Below, in pieces: positions 1 to 10,784 of a stretch of DNA of 64,000 bases. Below the pieces are notes generated by a model. That model ran no database searches, was not told the DNA's origin, and saw nothing but the letters and a program-made list of their open reading frames with translations. The position numbers and the translations under genes are program-made. The stretch is taken from the NCBI RefSeq assembly GCF_019375475.1, contig NZ_JAHXGQ010000001.1, positions 1,201,422 to 1,265,421 on the forward strand. Direction: 5' to 3'. Each line of letters starts with the position of its first letter. Positions within the stretch are counted from its first letter, which is position 1. Source of the stretch: Saccharothrix obliqua (GTDB lineage Bacteria > Actinomycetota > Actinomycetes > Mycobacteriales > Pseudonocardiaceae).

Positions 1-5
1 CGAGG

Positions 6-58
6 TGGTGGATCGGCGGGGGGCGGCGGCGGGCGGTGTGGTGTGGTGGATCGGCGGG
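6..58. repeat. Direct repeat, two 15-bp copies
   Basis: TGGTGGATCGGCGGG occurs at 6-20 and again at 44-58, a 38-bp period, in G/T-rich sequence before the first gene. No gene is recognisable in positions 1-193. It may be simple low-complexity drift. Confidence 0.55.
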
Positions 59-193
59 CGGTGAACGGGTGGCTGCGGGCCGTGATCGGGGTGTGCGGTG
101 GGGTGGGCCTGCGGTAACGAGTCCGGGTGGTGCCGGCCGGGCGGGTGGAAAACTCCCTCGCGTTCAACCCCGCCGCGAGTGACTATTCCGGAC

Positions 194-1129
194 ATGTATG
201 ACATCCGTTTCGCCGGCCAGGACGACCTCGACGCCGTGCTGGCGCTGCTCGTCCGGCTCCAAGCCGACACCGCGCACCACATCGGCTACCTAGGTGAGAC
301 GCTCGGCGAGCTGACCGAGGAACTGGCCGAATTCGAACCCGACTGGCCGTCGTGCACGGTCGTCGCCACCGACGACTCGGGCCGCCTGTGCGGTGTGCTC
401 AGCGTGGAGGTGGACACCGAGCTGCGCCGCGTGTTCCTGCACGGCCCGTTCGTGGACGTACCGGTGAACCACCCGGCGGGCAGCCGGATCTGGGACCAGA
501 CGGCCGATGCGCTGTACGCGCGGGCCGAGCCGCTGCTGCGCGACATCGCCGACCGCGAGGTCTACGGCCACACCGAGCACCGCCGCCTCGCCGCGTTCGC
601 CCAGCGGCACGGGTTCACGGCGGGACGGGCGAGCGGCATCCACGTCTTGGCGGGTGACGGGCTGCGCAACCTCCTGCTGCGTGACGCGGGCTGTCCGCGC
701 ACCGGCCCGGCGCGGGAGATGCGGGTGCTGCCGACCGACGCCTCGGTGCACCAGGCCGTGGCCGTGCTGCACGAGCGCTGCTTCCCCAAGACCTACCTGT
801 CCGGGCGACAGCTGGTGGACGAGAGCCGCGGTCACACCGTGGTGGTGGCGATGGACGGCGAGCGCGTCCTCGGGTACGCCGCCGGCAAGGCCGAGCCCGG
901 TGAGTTCTACGTGGACTTCGTCGCCGTGGAGCCCGATGTGCGCGGCGCCGGGGTGGGCGCCGCGCTGGTCACCGAACTGGTCTGGAAGCTCGCCGAGCGG
1001 TTCGGCGCGCGACCGCAGGCCGCCGCGTCGATCCTGGTCGGCAACGCCTCCTCGCGGCGGATGTTCGACCGGCTGGGCTTCCGGCTGCACCTGGAGCTGG
1101 TGGCGTACCGGGCCGGTCGCGCGGCGTGA
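194..1129 (+). CDS. GNAT family N-acetyltransferase, tandem domains
   Basis: A 311-residue protein with two Gcn5-like halves. The C-terminal half has the acetyl-CoA motif RGAGVGA near residue 246, followed by a helix and a typical SILVGNASSRRMFDRLGF end, so it should be the active domain. The N-terminal half (LDAVLALLVRLQ...) looks like a degenerate copy. ATG 194 is chosen because the protein begins MYDIRF, a normal GNAT first strand; GTG 179 is possible and the longer reading from 98 has no family-like sequence. It stops one base before the convergent symporter gene ends. Substrate unknown. Confidence 0.85.
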   Translation: MYDIRFAGQDDLDAVLALLVRLQADTAHHIGYLGETLGELTEELAEFEPDWPSCTVVATDDSGRLCGVLSVEVDTELRRVFLHGPFVDVPVNHPAGSRIWDQTADALYARAEPLLRDIADREVYGHTEHRRLAAFAQRHGFTAGRASGIHVLAGDGLRNLLLRDAGCPRTGPAREMRVLPTDASVHQAVAVLHERCFPKTYLSGRQLVDESRGHTVVVAMDGERVLGYAAGKAEPGEFYVDFVAVEPDVRGAGVGAALVTELVWKLAERFGARPQAAASILVGNASSRRMFDRLGFRLHLELVAYRAGRAA

Positions 1130-1130
1130 G

Positions 1131-2660
1131 TCAAGGGGTCGCGGCGGTCTGCTCCGGTGACACGCGTCCCTTGTGCCGCAACGAGAGCAGGCCGCCGACG
1201 ACCAGCGTCACCAACACGCCCAACGGGGTGTACCACGGATAGGCGAGCGGTTTCGCGCTCGTCGTGGTGGAGAAGTCGAGCACGGGCGAAGTGCCCGCGA
1301 ACTTCACACCGAGGATCACGAACGCCATGACCGCCACGGTCACCACGAACGCCACCACCGCGTCCGCTTGCGCCGCGCGCCGGAACAGCAGGCCCAGGAG
1401 GAACGCGCCGAGCAGCGCGCCGTAGGTGAACCCGGCGATCGACAACCCCTGCTCGACGATCGGGTTGCCGCGCTTGGCCAACGACGCGAACAACCCGGCG
1501 CACACGATCAGCAGGCCGGCCCACACGACCGTCCAGACGCGCCCCTGCCGCAACACCTCGCGCTCCGACAGCGGACGGCGCACCACGCGTTGGTAGACGT
1601 CCGTGACGGTGGACGACGCGAGCGCGCCGAGCGAGGAGCTGAGCGCGGCGGCGAGGATGCCGGCGATCACGAAGCCGGACAGCCCGGACGGCATGTCCCG
1701 CACGATGAAACCGGCGAACAACTCGTCGCCGTTGGCCAGCCCGAGCCCCTTGACCGGGTCGAGACCGCCGTAGAACGCCCAGAGCATCACGCCGATGAAC
1801 AGGAACAGGGCGAACTGGAGGAACACCACCACGCCGCTGGCGATCAACGCCTTCTGCGCCGCGCGCACGTCGCGGGTGGCCATCAACCGTTGCACGATCA
1901 GCTGATCCGCGCCGTGCGAGGCCATGGACAGCACCGCACCGCCGATGAACGCGGTGGCGATGGCGTAGGGCGACGTGAACGGGCTCGCGGCGAGGTCCAA
2001 GAACTGGAACTTCCCGGCGTCGGCGGCGGAGGAGAACCAGCCCGTCGGCAGCCGCCCGGCCAGCACGACGATCACGACCGCCGCGCCGAGCACGTACCAG
2101 AGCATCTGGATGGCGTCGACCCACACGACCGCGCGAACACCGCCCAGGAAGCTGTACACGACCATGGCGAGGCCGAGGACGACGATGATCGCCCAGTAGG
2201 AGGCGTCCACGCCGTACGCGGCCAGCACCACCTTCACCGGGATCGCGGTGGCGAACAGCCGCAGGCCGTCCGCGAGCAGCCGGGTCACCAGGAACGTGAC
2301 GGACGCGGTGCTCCGGAGCCCGTCGCCGAACCGCGTGCCGAGGAACCCGTACGCGGTGACCAGGTTCCCCGCGATGTACTTGGGCAGCAGCACGAACGAC
2401 ACCACGATCCGGCCGAGCAGGTAGCCGACGGCCAGCGACAGGAACGTCATCGTCCCGCCGTACGCGACGGTCGGCACGGACAGCACGGTCAGCGTCGACG
2501 TCTCGGCGGACACCACGGACACGCACACGACCCACCACGAGATGCGCCGCTCGCTGACGAAGTAGTCCGCGGCGGACCGCTGCCGGCCGCCGATCCACAC
2601 CCCCAGCAACGGCATTCCCACCAGGAAAACCACGATGATGGCGACATCAGGTGCGCGCAC
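1131..2660 (-). CDS. Sodium:solute symporter (SSS family)
   Basis: A 509-residue polytopic membrane protein of the sodium/solute symporter family with about 13 hydrophobic helices starting with DVAIIVVFLVGMPLLGVW. Family-like signatures are the SVVSAETSTLT helix and GLSIAGFTYGALLGAFLLG. It uses GTG 2660 with GGAGGAG about 6 nt upstream. The start overlaps the last 14 bases of anmK, so the two form one minus-strand operon. Because anmK recycles anhydro-MurNAc, this transporter may import a cell-wall-derived sugar or sialic-acid-like solute; that substrate is inference from the neighbour only. Confidence 0.88.
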   Translation of the reverse strand: MRAPDVAIIVVFLVGMPLLGVWIGGRQRSAADYFVSERRISWWVVCVSVVSAETSTLTVLSVPTVAYGGTMTFLSLAVGYLLGRIVVSFVLLPKYIAGNLVTAYGFLGTRFGDGLRSTASVTFLVTRLLADGLRLFATAIPVKVVLAAYGVDASYWAIIVVLGLAMVVYSFLGGVRAVVWVDAIQMLWYVLGAAVVIVVLAGRLPTGWFSSAADAGKFQFLDLAASPFTSPYAIATAFIGGAVLSMASHGADQLIVQRLMATRDVRAAQKALIASGVVVFLQFALFLFIGVMLWAFYGGLDPVKGLGLANGDELFAGFIVRDMPSGLSGFVIAGILAAALSSSLGALASSTVTDVYQRVVRRPLSEREVLRQGRVWTVVWAGLLIVCAGLFASLAKRGNPIVEQGLSIAGFTYGALLGAFLLGLLFRRAAQADAVVAFVVTVAVMAFVILGVKFAGTSPVLDFSTTTSAKPLAYPWYTPLGVLVTLVVGGLLSLRHKGRVSPEQTAATP

Positions 2661-3768
2661 GGTCTCCTCCGATTCTGAGCCCGGTGACAGGGGTGTCCGC
2701 AGGGTCGGGCAGGCGCAGGGGGCCTCGGCCGGGCGTGAGCGAACCGAGCAGTCGCGGACCGGACGCGCCGGTCGCGGTGGGCACGTTCGCGGGCAGCCCG
2801 TGCCAGGCCAGGAAGCCGAGCAGGGCCGCGAGGTAGCCCTCCTTGGCGTCGGCGGGCAGGCCGTGCTCGTCGCTGGTGCGCAGGTTCACCCTGGTCCGCA
2901 GGGCGTCCACCAGGACGGGGTTGCGCATCCCGCCGCCGGAGCCGAGCACGGCGGGCGCGTCGGCGCACTCGGCCGCGATGGTGCGCGCGGTGAGTTCGAC
3001 GAGGGTGGCGAGGAGGTCTTCGGCGGGCAGCACCAGCCCGTCCGCGACGCGGTCGAGGTAGGCGCGGTTGAAGTGCTCCTTGCCGGTGGACTTCGGCGCG
3101 GGCCGCGCGTAGTACGGGTCGGCCAGCAGGCGGTCGAGGAGTTCGGCGTGGACGCGGCCACGGGCGGCGAACTCCCCGTCGGTGTCGTGGGTGCGCAGCC
3201 CGTTGGACAGGGCGGTCATCGCGGCGTCCATGAGCGCGTTGCCCGGACCGGTGTCGTAGGCGATCACACGGTCGGGTGTTCTTCGGGTGATGTTGGCGAT
3301 GCCGCCGATGTTGAGCGCGACGGTGCCCGGTTCGGGCAGCCCGGCCAGCCAGAGCGCGTCGAGGGTGCTCGCGAGCGGCGCGCCGTGCCCGCCGGCGGCG
3401 ACGTCGCGGACCCGGAAGTCGGCGACCACCGGCAGTCCGGTCGCCTCGGCGATCCAGGCCGGCTGGCCGAGTTGCAGGGTGCCGAGGCAGCGGCCGTCCT
3501 CGACGTGGTGGTGAGCGGTCTGGCCCAGCGAGGCGACCAGGTCGGCGGCGTGCGGCCGGGCGGCTTCGGCGAACAGCTGCCCCAGGCGGGTGTCCAGCAC
3601 GCACAGGGCGGCCGGGGAGGTGGGTGGTTCGCGGAGGTCCGGGGGGAACGGGACCTCGGTGTGCGTCACCGGCGTCAGGACGATGACGCCGTCGTGCAGC
3701 TCGAAGTCGCCGACGGCCACGTCGACGGCGTCCATGGACGTGCCGGAGATGAGCCCGATCACCCTCAC
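2647..3768 (-). CDS. anmK: Anhydro-N-acetylmuramic acid kinase
   Basis: A 373-residue protein of the AnmK family, which converts 1,6-anhydro-MurNAc with ATP and water to MurNAc-6-phosphate during peptidoglycan recycling. The N-terminus VIGLISGTSMDAVDVAV is the family signature. NIGGIANIT, DTGPGNALMD and LGSGGGMRNPVL are the sugar-kinase ATP/substrate loops. GTG 3768 is chosen because it begins directly before the signature and has AGGA about 9 nt upstream; the longer reading to 3804 adds unrelated residues. Divergent from ftsY, with about 115 bp between. Confidence 0.93.
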   Translation of the reverse strand: MRVIGLISGTSMDAVDVAVGDFELHDGVIVLTPVTHTEVPFPPDLREPPTSPAALCVLDTRLGQLFAEAARPHAADLVASLGQTAHHHVEDGRCLGTLQLGQPAWIAEATGLPVVADFRVRDVAAGGHGAPLASTLDALWLAGLPEPGTVALNIGGIANITRRTPDRVIAYDTGPGNALMDAAMTALSNGLRTHDTDGEFAARGRVHAELLDRLLADPYYARPAPKSTGKEHFNRAYLDRVADGLVLPAEDLLATLVELTARTIAAECADAPAVLGSGGGMRNPVLVDALRTRVNLRTSDEHGLPADAKEGYLAALLGFLAWHGLPANVPTATGASGPRLLGSLTPGRGPLRLPDPADTPVTGLRIGGDRART

Positions 3769-3882
3769 GCACTGTGTCCTATTCCACACTGCCCGCAGGC
3801 GCAAGGGTCTCTGTTGAGAAGTTGCCGGATGTCGACCTGGTTCGTTGGAGGGTCACCGGTCGGGGCGTGGGAGGATTGCGCG

Positions 3883-5328
3883 GTGTCCACCACGCTCTTG
3901 ATCTGGATCGTCGTCGTCGTCGCGGCGCTGCTCGCGGTCGCCCTCGTCGCGGGCGTCGTGCTCAGCAAGCGCAGGCGCATCAGCCTGACCGAACCCGAGC
4001 GGGAAGGGATCGAGAAGCCCAAGGGCTACCAGGCGGGGGGCGGGGTCACCTTCGCACCGCCGACGCGCCCGGCGGAACCGGTGGACGGCGGCGTCGCGGC
4101 CCCGAAGCCGGAGGTGGTCGAGCCGAAGGCCGAGCCGAAGCCGACCGCCGAGCCCGAGGCCGCGCCGACGCCGGTCGAGCCGACTCCTGAGCCGACGCCT
4201 GAACCGACGGCCAAGCCCGAGCCGACCGCGAAGCCCGAGCCGACGGTGAAGCCCGAGCCCGAGCCCGTCCGCCACCCGGTCGCGGACCGGACCGAGGTGG
4301 ACGGCCAGCCCGGTGTCGGTGACGACGCCGCCGTGCCCAGGGACTCCGTCAAGCGCGGGTTCGTGGACGTGCCGCTGCCCGAGGAGTCCTCGGAGATCGA
4401 GGAGATCGAGCCCACGACGGGCCGGTTGGAGCGGCTGCGGGGCAAGCTCGCCCGGTCGCGGTCGACCTTCGGCCAGGGGCTGCTGGGGCTGCTCGGCGCG
4501 GGCGACCTGGACGAGGACTCGTGGACCGACGTCGAGGACACGCTGCTGCTGGCGGACCTCGGCGCGGCGGTCACCGACCAGGTCGTGACCGCCCTGCGGG
4601 AGCGGATCGCGGCGCGGGGCATCCGCTCGGCCGACGACGCGCGGTCGCTGCTGAAGGAGGTCCTGGTCGAGGCGCTGCACCCGGAGATGGACCGCGCCGT
4701 GCACGCCGTGCCGCACGGCGGCAAGCCGGCCGTGGTGCTGGTCGTCGGCGTCAACGGCGTCGGCAAGACGACCACCACGGGCAAGCTCGCCCGGGTGCTG
4801 GTGGCCGACGGCCGCACCGTGCTGCTGGGCGCGGCGGACACGTTCCGCGCCGCGGCGGCCGACCAACTGGAGACGTGGGGCTCGCGCGTCGGCGCGACCA
4901 CCGTGCGCGGCGCGGAGGGCGCGGACCCGGCGTCGGTCGCGTTCGAGGCCGTGAAGAGCGGTGTCGCGGCGGGCGTCGACACGGTGCTGGTCGACACGGC
5001 GGGCCGGCTGCACACCAAGACCGGCCTGATGGACGAGCTGGGCAAGGTCAAGCGGGTCGTGGAGAAGCAGGCCGCGGTGGACGAGGTGCTGCTCGTCCTG
5101 GACGCCACCACGGGCCAGAACGGCCTGACCCAGGCGCGCGTGTTCGCCGAGGTGGTGGACGTGACCGGGATCGTGCTGACCAAGCTGGACGGCACCGCCA
5201 AGGGCGGCATCGTGTTCCAGGTCCAGCGCGAGCTGGGCGTGCCGGTGAAGCTGGTCGGGCTGGGCGAGGGCGCGGACCACCTGGCGCCGTTCGAGCCCGA
5301 GGCGTTCGTGGACGCCCTGCTCGGCTGA
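3883..5328 (+). CDS. ftsY: Signal recognition particle receptor FtsY
   Basis: A 481-residue SRP receptor GTPase that docks SRP-ribosome complexes at the membrane. An N-terminal transmembrane helix (residues about 4-26) anchors it, as in many actinobacteria. Residues about 60-135 form an acidic, proline-rich linker with repeated KPEPT/EPTPEP units. The NG domain follows: GVNGVGKTTTTGKL (G1, near residue 288), DTFRAAAADQL, DTAGRLHTK (G3) and TKLDGTAKGG (G4/G5). GTG 3883 is chosen because GGGAGG lies 8 nt upstream; upstream in-frame sequence is shadow of anmK. It pairs functionally with ffh at 18990. Confidence 0.96.
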   Translation: MSTTLLIWIVVVVAALLAVALVAGVVLSKRRRISLTEPEREGIEKPKGYQAGGGVTFAPPTRPAEPVDGGVAAPKPEVVEPKAEPKPTAEPEAAPTPVEPTPEPTPEPTAKPEPTAKPEPTVKPEPEPVRHPVADRTEVDGQPGVGDDAAVPRDSVKRGFVDVPLPEESSEIEEIEPTTGRLERLRGKLARSRSTFGQGLLGLLGAGDLDEDSWTDVEDTLLLADLGAAVTDQVVTALRERIAARGIRSADDARSLLKEVLVEALHPEMDRAVHAVPHGGKPAVVLVVGVNGVGKTTTTGKLARVLVADGRTVLLGAADTFRAAAADQLETWGSRVGATTVRGAEGADPASVAFEAVKSGVAAGVDTVLVDTAGRLHTKTGLMDELGKVKRVVEKQAAVDEVLLVLDATTGQNGLTQARVFAEVVDVTGIVLTKLDGTAKGGIVFQVQRELGVPVKLVGLGEGADHLAPFEPEAFVDALLG

Positions 5329-5337
5329 GCACCCCGG

Positions 5338-5715
5338 TCAGGGGGAGCAGCGGTGCCAGCACTCCTTGACCTGCCCGAACTCGGGCGTCACGTGGTAGTG
5401 CAGCGGCGGCAGGGCCGACCACACGACGTGGGCGGGCGGTGCGGGCGGCGGCTGCCGCCGGGGCGTCGCCCGGCGCACCACGCCGCGGGCCGGTTCCCGC
5501 CACCCGGCGCGGTTGGTCGCCCGCACCCGCGCGCCGGGGTAGGCCCGGCGGTAGTCGGAGATCAGCTCCACCAGCCACCGCACGCGGTCCGCCGGCTCGG
5601 CGGTCGGCACGGGGTCGAGTTCGGCGCCGTCGCTCCACCTGCCGACCACCTGCCGGTCGTCCCAGTGCAGGGTCAGCGTGCGCCCTTCATGCGTCGTTCC
5701 CACGGCGGAGATCAT
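5338..5715 (-). CDS. Hypothetical protein, small, basic C-terminus
   Basis: A 125-residue protein I do not recognise. It opens with a predicted beta-rich part (TLTLHWDDRQVVGRW) and ends in a proline/arginine-rich tail with LPPLHYHVTPEFGQ. ATG 5715 is listed; GTG 5754 would overlap the IclR stop by four bases (GTGA) and add 13 residues, suggesting coupled translation after the regulator. Neither start has a clear ribosome site. It ends 9 bp from the convergent ftsY end. Confidence 0.6.
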   Translation of the reverse strand: MISAVGTTHEGRTLTLHWDDRQVVGRWSDGAELDPVPTAEPADRVRWLVELISDYRRAYPGARVRATNRAGWREPARGVVRRATPRRQPPPAPPAHVVWSALPPLHYHVTPEFGQVKECWHRCSP

Positions 5716-5750
5716 CGCGTGCCCGCGCACGGGCGGTCGGGCCGGGTGCG

Positions 5751-6503
5751 TCACGCCGAAGCGGCGTGCGCGGACAGCTCCCGCGCGGCGGCCAGCACCT
5801 CGGGGACGATCCGCTCGACGGTCTCCGGCGTGAGCCTGCCCTCCGGCCCGGACACCGACACCGCCGCCGGTGCGGGCCCGCCGGTCAGCGGCGCGGCGAC
5901 GCACCGCACGCCGAGTTCCTGCTCGCTCTCGTCCAGCGCGTAACCCCGCGCGGCGATCCGGTCCAGCGCCGCCAGCAGCTCGGCGGCGTCGGTGATGGTG
6001 TTGGCGGTGAACGGGGGCAGCCCGGTGCGCCGGAGCAGCGCCCGCACGTCGTCACGCGGCAGTTGCGCCAGGATCGCCTTGCCCACGCCCGTGCCGTGCG
6101 GGAGCACCCGTCTGCCGACTTCGGTGAACATGCGCATGGAGTGCCGTGACGGCACCTGCGCCACGTAGACCACCTCGTCGCCGTCCAGCACGGCCAGGTT
6201 CGCGGTCTCGCCCACCTGGTCCACCAGGCGTGCCAGGAACGGCCGCGCCCACGTGCCGAACTGCCGGGACGCCCCGTCGCCGAGCCTGATCAGGCGCGAG
6301 CCGAGCGCGTAGCGGCGGTTGCTGTTCTGCCGCACGTACCCGAGCGTGACGAGGGTGCGGATGAGCCGGTGGATGGTCGGCAGCGGCAGGCCGGTGGTGG
6401 CGGCCAGCTCGGACAGACCCGCCTCGCCGCCCGCGTCGGCCAGGCTCTCCAGCAGGCCGAAGGCGCGTTGCAGGGACTGCACGCCCGTGGACTCCCGTGC
6501 CAT
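5751..6503 (-). CDS. IclR family transcriptional regulator
   Basis: A 250-residue IclR-type regulator: winged helix at about 10-70 (LSELAATTGLPLPTIHRLIRTL) and an effector-binding domain with GTGVGKAILAQL and the Cys-containing GVRCVAAPL. ATG 6503 is preferred because AAAGGGG lies about 8 nt upstream; GTG 6512 is the longer alternative. It is divergent from malate synthase (aceB), and a perfect 15-bp palindrome sits between the -35 and -10 of the aceB promoter. This matches the known role of IclR proteins as repressors of glyoxylate-bypass genes, so aceB is the likely target (inference). Confidence 0.9.
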   Translation of the reverse strand: MARESTGVQSLQRAFGLLESLADAGGEAGLSELAATTGLPLPTIHRLIRTLVTLGYVRQNSNRRYALGSRLIRLGDGASRQFGTWARPFLARLVDQVGETANLAVLDGDEVVYVAQVPSRHSMRMFTEVGRRVLPHGTGVGKAILAQLPRDDVRALLRRTGLPPFTANTITDAAELLAALDRIAARGYALDESEQELGVRCVAAPLTGGPAPAAVSVSGPEGRLTPETVERIVPEVLAAARELSAHAASA

Positions 6504-6516
6504 CCCGACCACCCCT

Positions 6517-6545
6517 TTGCCGTTCCGCGCAGCGGAAACTATAGT
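6517..6545 (+). promoter_or_regulatory. Predicted aceB promoter
   Basis: TTGCCG (6517-6522) and TATAGT (6540-6545) are separated by exactly 17 bp and point to aceB, whose ATG is 39 bp downstream. The spacer contains the palindromic operator described separately. Confidence 0.65.
6523..6537. promoter_or_regulatory. Predicted IclR operator palindrome
   Basis: TTCCGC-GCA-GCGGAA is a perfect inverted repeat filling the space between the -35 and -10 elements of the aceB promoter and lying 20 bp upstream of the iclR start. Binding here should block RNA polymerase and would also cover the divergent regulator's promoter region. Assignment to the adjacent regulator is inference. Confidence 0.6.
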
Positions 6546-6584
6546 CCGCTAGGTAGAAGTCGCCGCAAGGGAGGGTGGGTTCCC

Positions 6585-8114
<1,530 letters not shown>

Positions 8115-8174
8115 GGCGTAACGGCTTGCGGGCCGTGGGCGACCAACGGGCGACGACCACCCGTCGGAGGTCCC

Positions 8175-10784
8175 ATGTTCGCCGATCGCCTGGAGAGCGC
8201 GCGGCAGGCGCTCGCCGCGGGGAACCACGACCAGGCCGTGCTGATCGTCGGCGGGGCACTGGTCGAAGCACGTCTCCGGGCCGGGCGCGGCGACCACGAC
8301 GCCCTGGCGTGGGCGATGGTCCTGACCGGTGAGCTGGACGACCTCACCGAGGACGTGCTGCCGCCCGCCGAGCGGACCGGGCCGTGGGAGGCGTTGCGGT
8401 TGCTGGCGAAGCGGGCCGGCGCGCGCCCGGCGGAACTCGGCGCGGCACTGCGGCTGGCCGCGTTGCACGTGCGGGCCGACCGGGCGGACGCCGCCGCGCG
8501 TGACGCCGAGCTGGTCCTGGACCTGTTGCCGCACAACGGGTGTGTCCGCGGTGACGGGTTCGAGGTGGCCGGGCCGCGGCCGGACGCCGTGCACGACGTG
8601 CTGGCCGCCGTCGCCGACCTGCTGCACCACCGGCACGGGAAACTGGTCGAGACCGAGGCGTTGGCCCACCGGATGGCGGAGGCGTTCCCGGACGCCCCGA
8701 CGGCGTGGCACCTCCTCGGCCACGCCGCGGCCCGGCAGGAGCACCACGAGGAGGCGGCCCGCGCGTTCACGCGCCTCACCGAACTCGCGCCCGGACCCGG
8801 CGCGTTGATGGACCTGGGTCGCGCACTGCACGCCCTGGGCCGCGTGGACGAGGCGTTGGCCGTCGTCGGCGACGCCATCGCCCGCCGGCCCGACGACCTC
8901 CACTACCGGTACGCCCGCGCCCGGCTGCTGATCGCCGCGGGTCGGCCGGACGCGGCGTTGGCGGACCTGGACGCCGTGGTGGAGCACGCGGGCGCGGCGC
9001 GGGACCTCGCCGACCACGCCCGGATCACGCGCCTGCACGTGCTGCTGGACGCCGGTCGCGCCGCCGAGGCGCGGACCGCCGCGCTGGCCGTCGCCGCCAC
9101 CGCCGACCCGCCGGCCGCGGGCGCGGCACACGCCGTGCTCGGCGAGATCGCCTTCGCGGAGGGCGATTTCACCGCCGCCGCCCACCACTTCGGCGCGCAG
9201 CTCGACCGGCACGCGTCCGCCTCGGCCCGGCTGGCGCGGGCCGCCGCGTTCGAGGCGGCCGGGCGGCTGGACGACGCGATCGCCGACCTGGACGCCCTCG
9301 CCACGCGGGACGGCGACGCCGAAGCCGCCGTGCGCGCGCTCACCCGGCTCGCCGACCGCCACCCCGGTCACGCGGCGGTGCGCGCGGCGCTCGGCCACGC
9401 GCTGCCGGCGGCGCGGCGGCCGGGCACGGCGGACCCGGTGCCCGACACCCCCGGCCCCGACGCGCATTTCCAGGCCGCGTACGCGGAAGCGGTCGCGATG
9501 GCGTTGGCGGAGGACCACCACACGGCGGCGCTGGAACTGGTCGAGCGGTTCCGGGCGTCGCGGCGGGTGGCGGGCGGGGAGCCCGTGTCGACGTTGTCGG
9601 GCGCGGAGATCCACGCGTTGCTCGCCGAGGACGGCCACTGCGTGCTGGCGGAGTTCTTCGTCGCCGAGGACCGGACGCTGTTGTTCGTGATGACGCCGGA
9701 CGACCCGGTACCCGAGGTGTACGCGTGGGACCTGGCCGCCGCCGACCTCGCCGACCTCGTCGGGCGCTTCTTCGACGGCCCGGTGCGGGCCATGGACGAC
9801 GTCGGGTTCGCGGAGGCGTTCGGCGCGTTGGTGGAGCCGATCGCCGAGCACTGCGCGCCCGGTGACGTCGTGCTGCTCGTGCCGCACGGGCCGTTGCACC
9901 GCGTTCCGCTGCACGCGTTGATGTCGGCGCGCAACCCGGTGTGCCACGTGCCGAGCGCGTCGTCGCTGCGGTGCCGGCGACAGGCGCCGGACCGGCGGTG
10001 GCGGAGCGCGGTGGTGTTCGGCGACCCGCACGACGACCACACCCACGCCCGGTACGAGGCGGGTCTCGTGGCGGCGTTGTTCGGCGCGCGGCCCGCGGTG
10101 GGCGCGGCGGCGTCCCGGGAGGGGTTGCTGGCCGCCGTCGCCGGACCCGGGCCGGACCTGGTGCACCTGGCGTGCCGCGGCCGGTTCGCCGACGGGCGCG
10201 AGTTGGGCGCCGACGACCTCGACCGGCTCGGCCCGGTCGCGAACCTGGTGACGTTGAGCGCCACCCGCGCGGGCGACGAGTCGACCGGCCTGGTCCGGGC
10301 CGTGCTGCACGCGGGCGTGCCCTCGCTGGTGATGAGCCTGTGGGTGGTGGACCACCTGTCGACGGCGTTGCTGATGACCGACTTCTACGCGCGGGTGCGT
10401 GGCGGTGCGGACCTCGCGGTCGCGTTGCGCGACGCGCAGTCGGCGCTCGCGGCGACCACCGCGCGGGGTGTGGTGGCGTACTGCGAGGCACGCCTGGCGC
10501 ACGCCGACGACCCGGTCGCGGTGGCCGGGCTGCTGCTCGACCGGGCGGGCGCGGAGGCGGGCGCGGGCGACGTGGCCGCGGCGTTGGTGACGTGCGGGGA
10601 GGTCGGGCCGGTGCTCGCGGGAGCGCGTGGCGACCCGGCGCGGCGGCTGCGGTCCCGGGCCGCCCGGCTGCGTGCCGCGCTGGTGGTGAAAGCCGAATCG
10701 GTACCGCCCGTGGACTACGCCGCGCGCCCCTTCGCGCATCCCTACCATTGGGCGGCGTTCGTGCTCGTCGGTGATTGGCGGTGA
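8175..10784 (+). CDS. TPR-CHAT domain protein, catalytic dyad apparently lost
   Basis: An 869-residue protein. The first 430 residues are alanine-rich helical repeats of TPR type (for example AWHLLGHAAARQEHHEEAARAF). The C-terminal half is a CHAT (caspase-like) domain with GDVVLLVPHGPLHRVPLHAL and the strand DLVHLACRGRF. In active CHAT proteases the motif reads ACHG and is followed by SACETG. Here they are ACRG (Arg668) and SATRAG (Thr697), so the His-Cys pair is missing and the domain is probably a non-catalytic scaffold. ATG 8175 has GGAGG 6 nt upstream. The next gene starts inside its stop codon. Confidence 0.85.
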   Translation: MFADRLESARQALAAGNHDQAVLIVGGALVEARLRAGRGDHDALAWAMVLTGELDDLTEDVLPPAERTGPWEALRLLAKRAGARPAELGAALRLAALHVRADRADAAARDAELVLDLLPHNGCVRGDGFEVAGPRPDAVHDVLAAVADLLHHRHGKLVETEALAHRMAEAFPDAPTAWHLLGHAAARQEHHEEAARAFTRLTELAPGPGALMDLGRALHALGRVDEALAVVGDAIARRPDDLHYRYARARLLIAAGRPDAALADLDAVVEHAGAARDLADHARITRLHVLLDAGRAAEARTAALAVAATADPPAAGAAHAVLGEIAFAEGDFTAAAHHFGAQLDRHASASARLARAAAFEAAGRLDDAIADLDALATRDGDAEAAVRALTRLADRHPGHAAVRAALGHALPAARRPGTADPVPDTPGPDAHFQAAYAEAVAMALAEDHHTAALELVERFRASRRVAGGEPVSTLSGAEIHALLAEDGHCVLAEFFVAEDRTLLFVMTPDDPVPEVYAWDLAAADLADLVGRFFDGPVRAMDDVGFAEAFGALVEPIAEHCAPGDVVLLVPHGPLHRVPLHALMSARNPVCHVPSASSLRCRRQAPDRRWRSAVVFGDPHDDHTHARYEAGLVAALFGARPAVGAAASREGLLAAVAGPGPDLVHLACRGRFADGRELGADDLDRLGPVANLVTLSATRAGDESTGLVRAVLHAGVPSLVMSLWVVDHLSTALLMTDFYARVRGGADLAVALRDAQSALAATTARGVVAYCEARLAHADDPVAVAGLLLDRAGAEAGAGDVAAALVTCGEVGPVLAGARGDPARRLRSRAARLRAALVVKAESVPPVDYAARPFAHPYHWAAFVLVGDWR

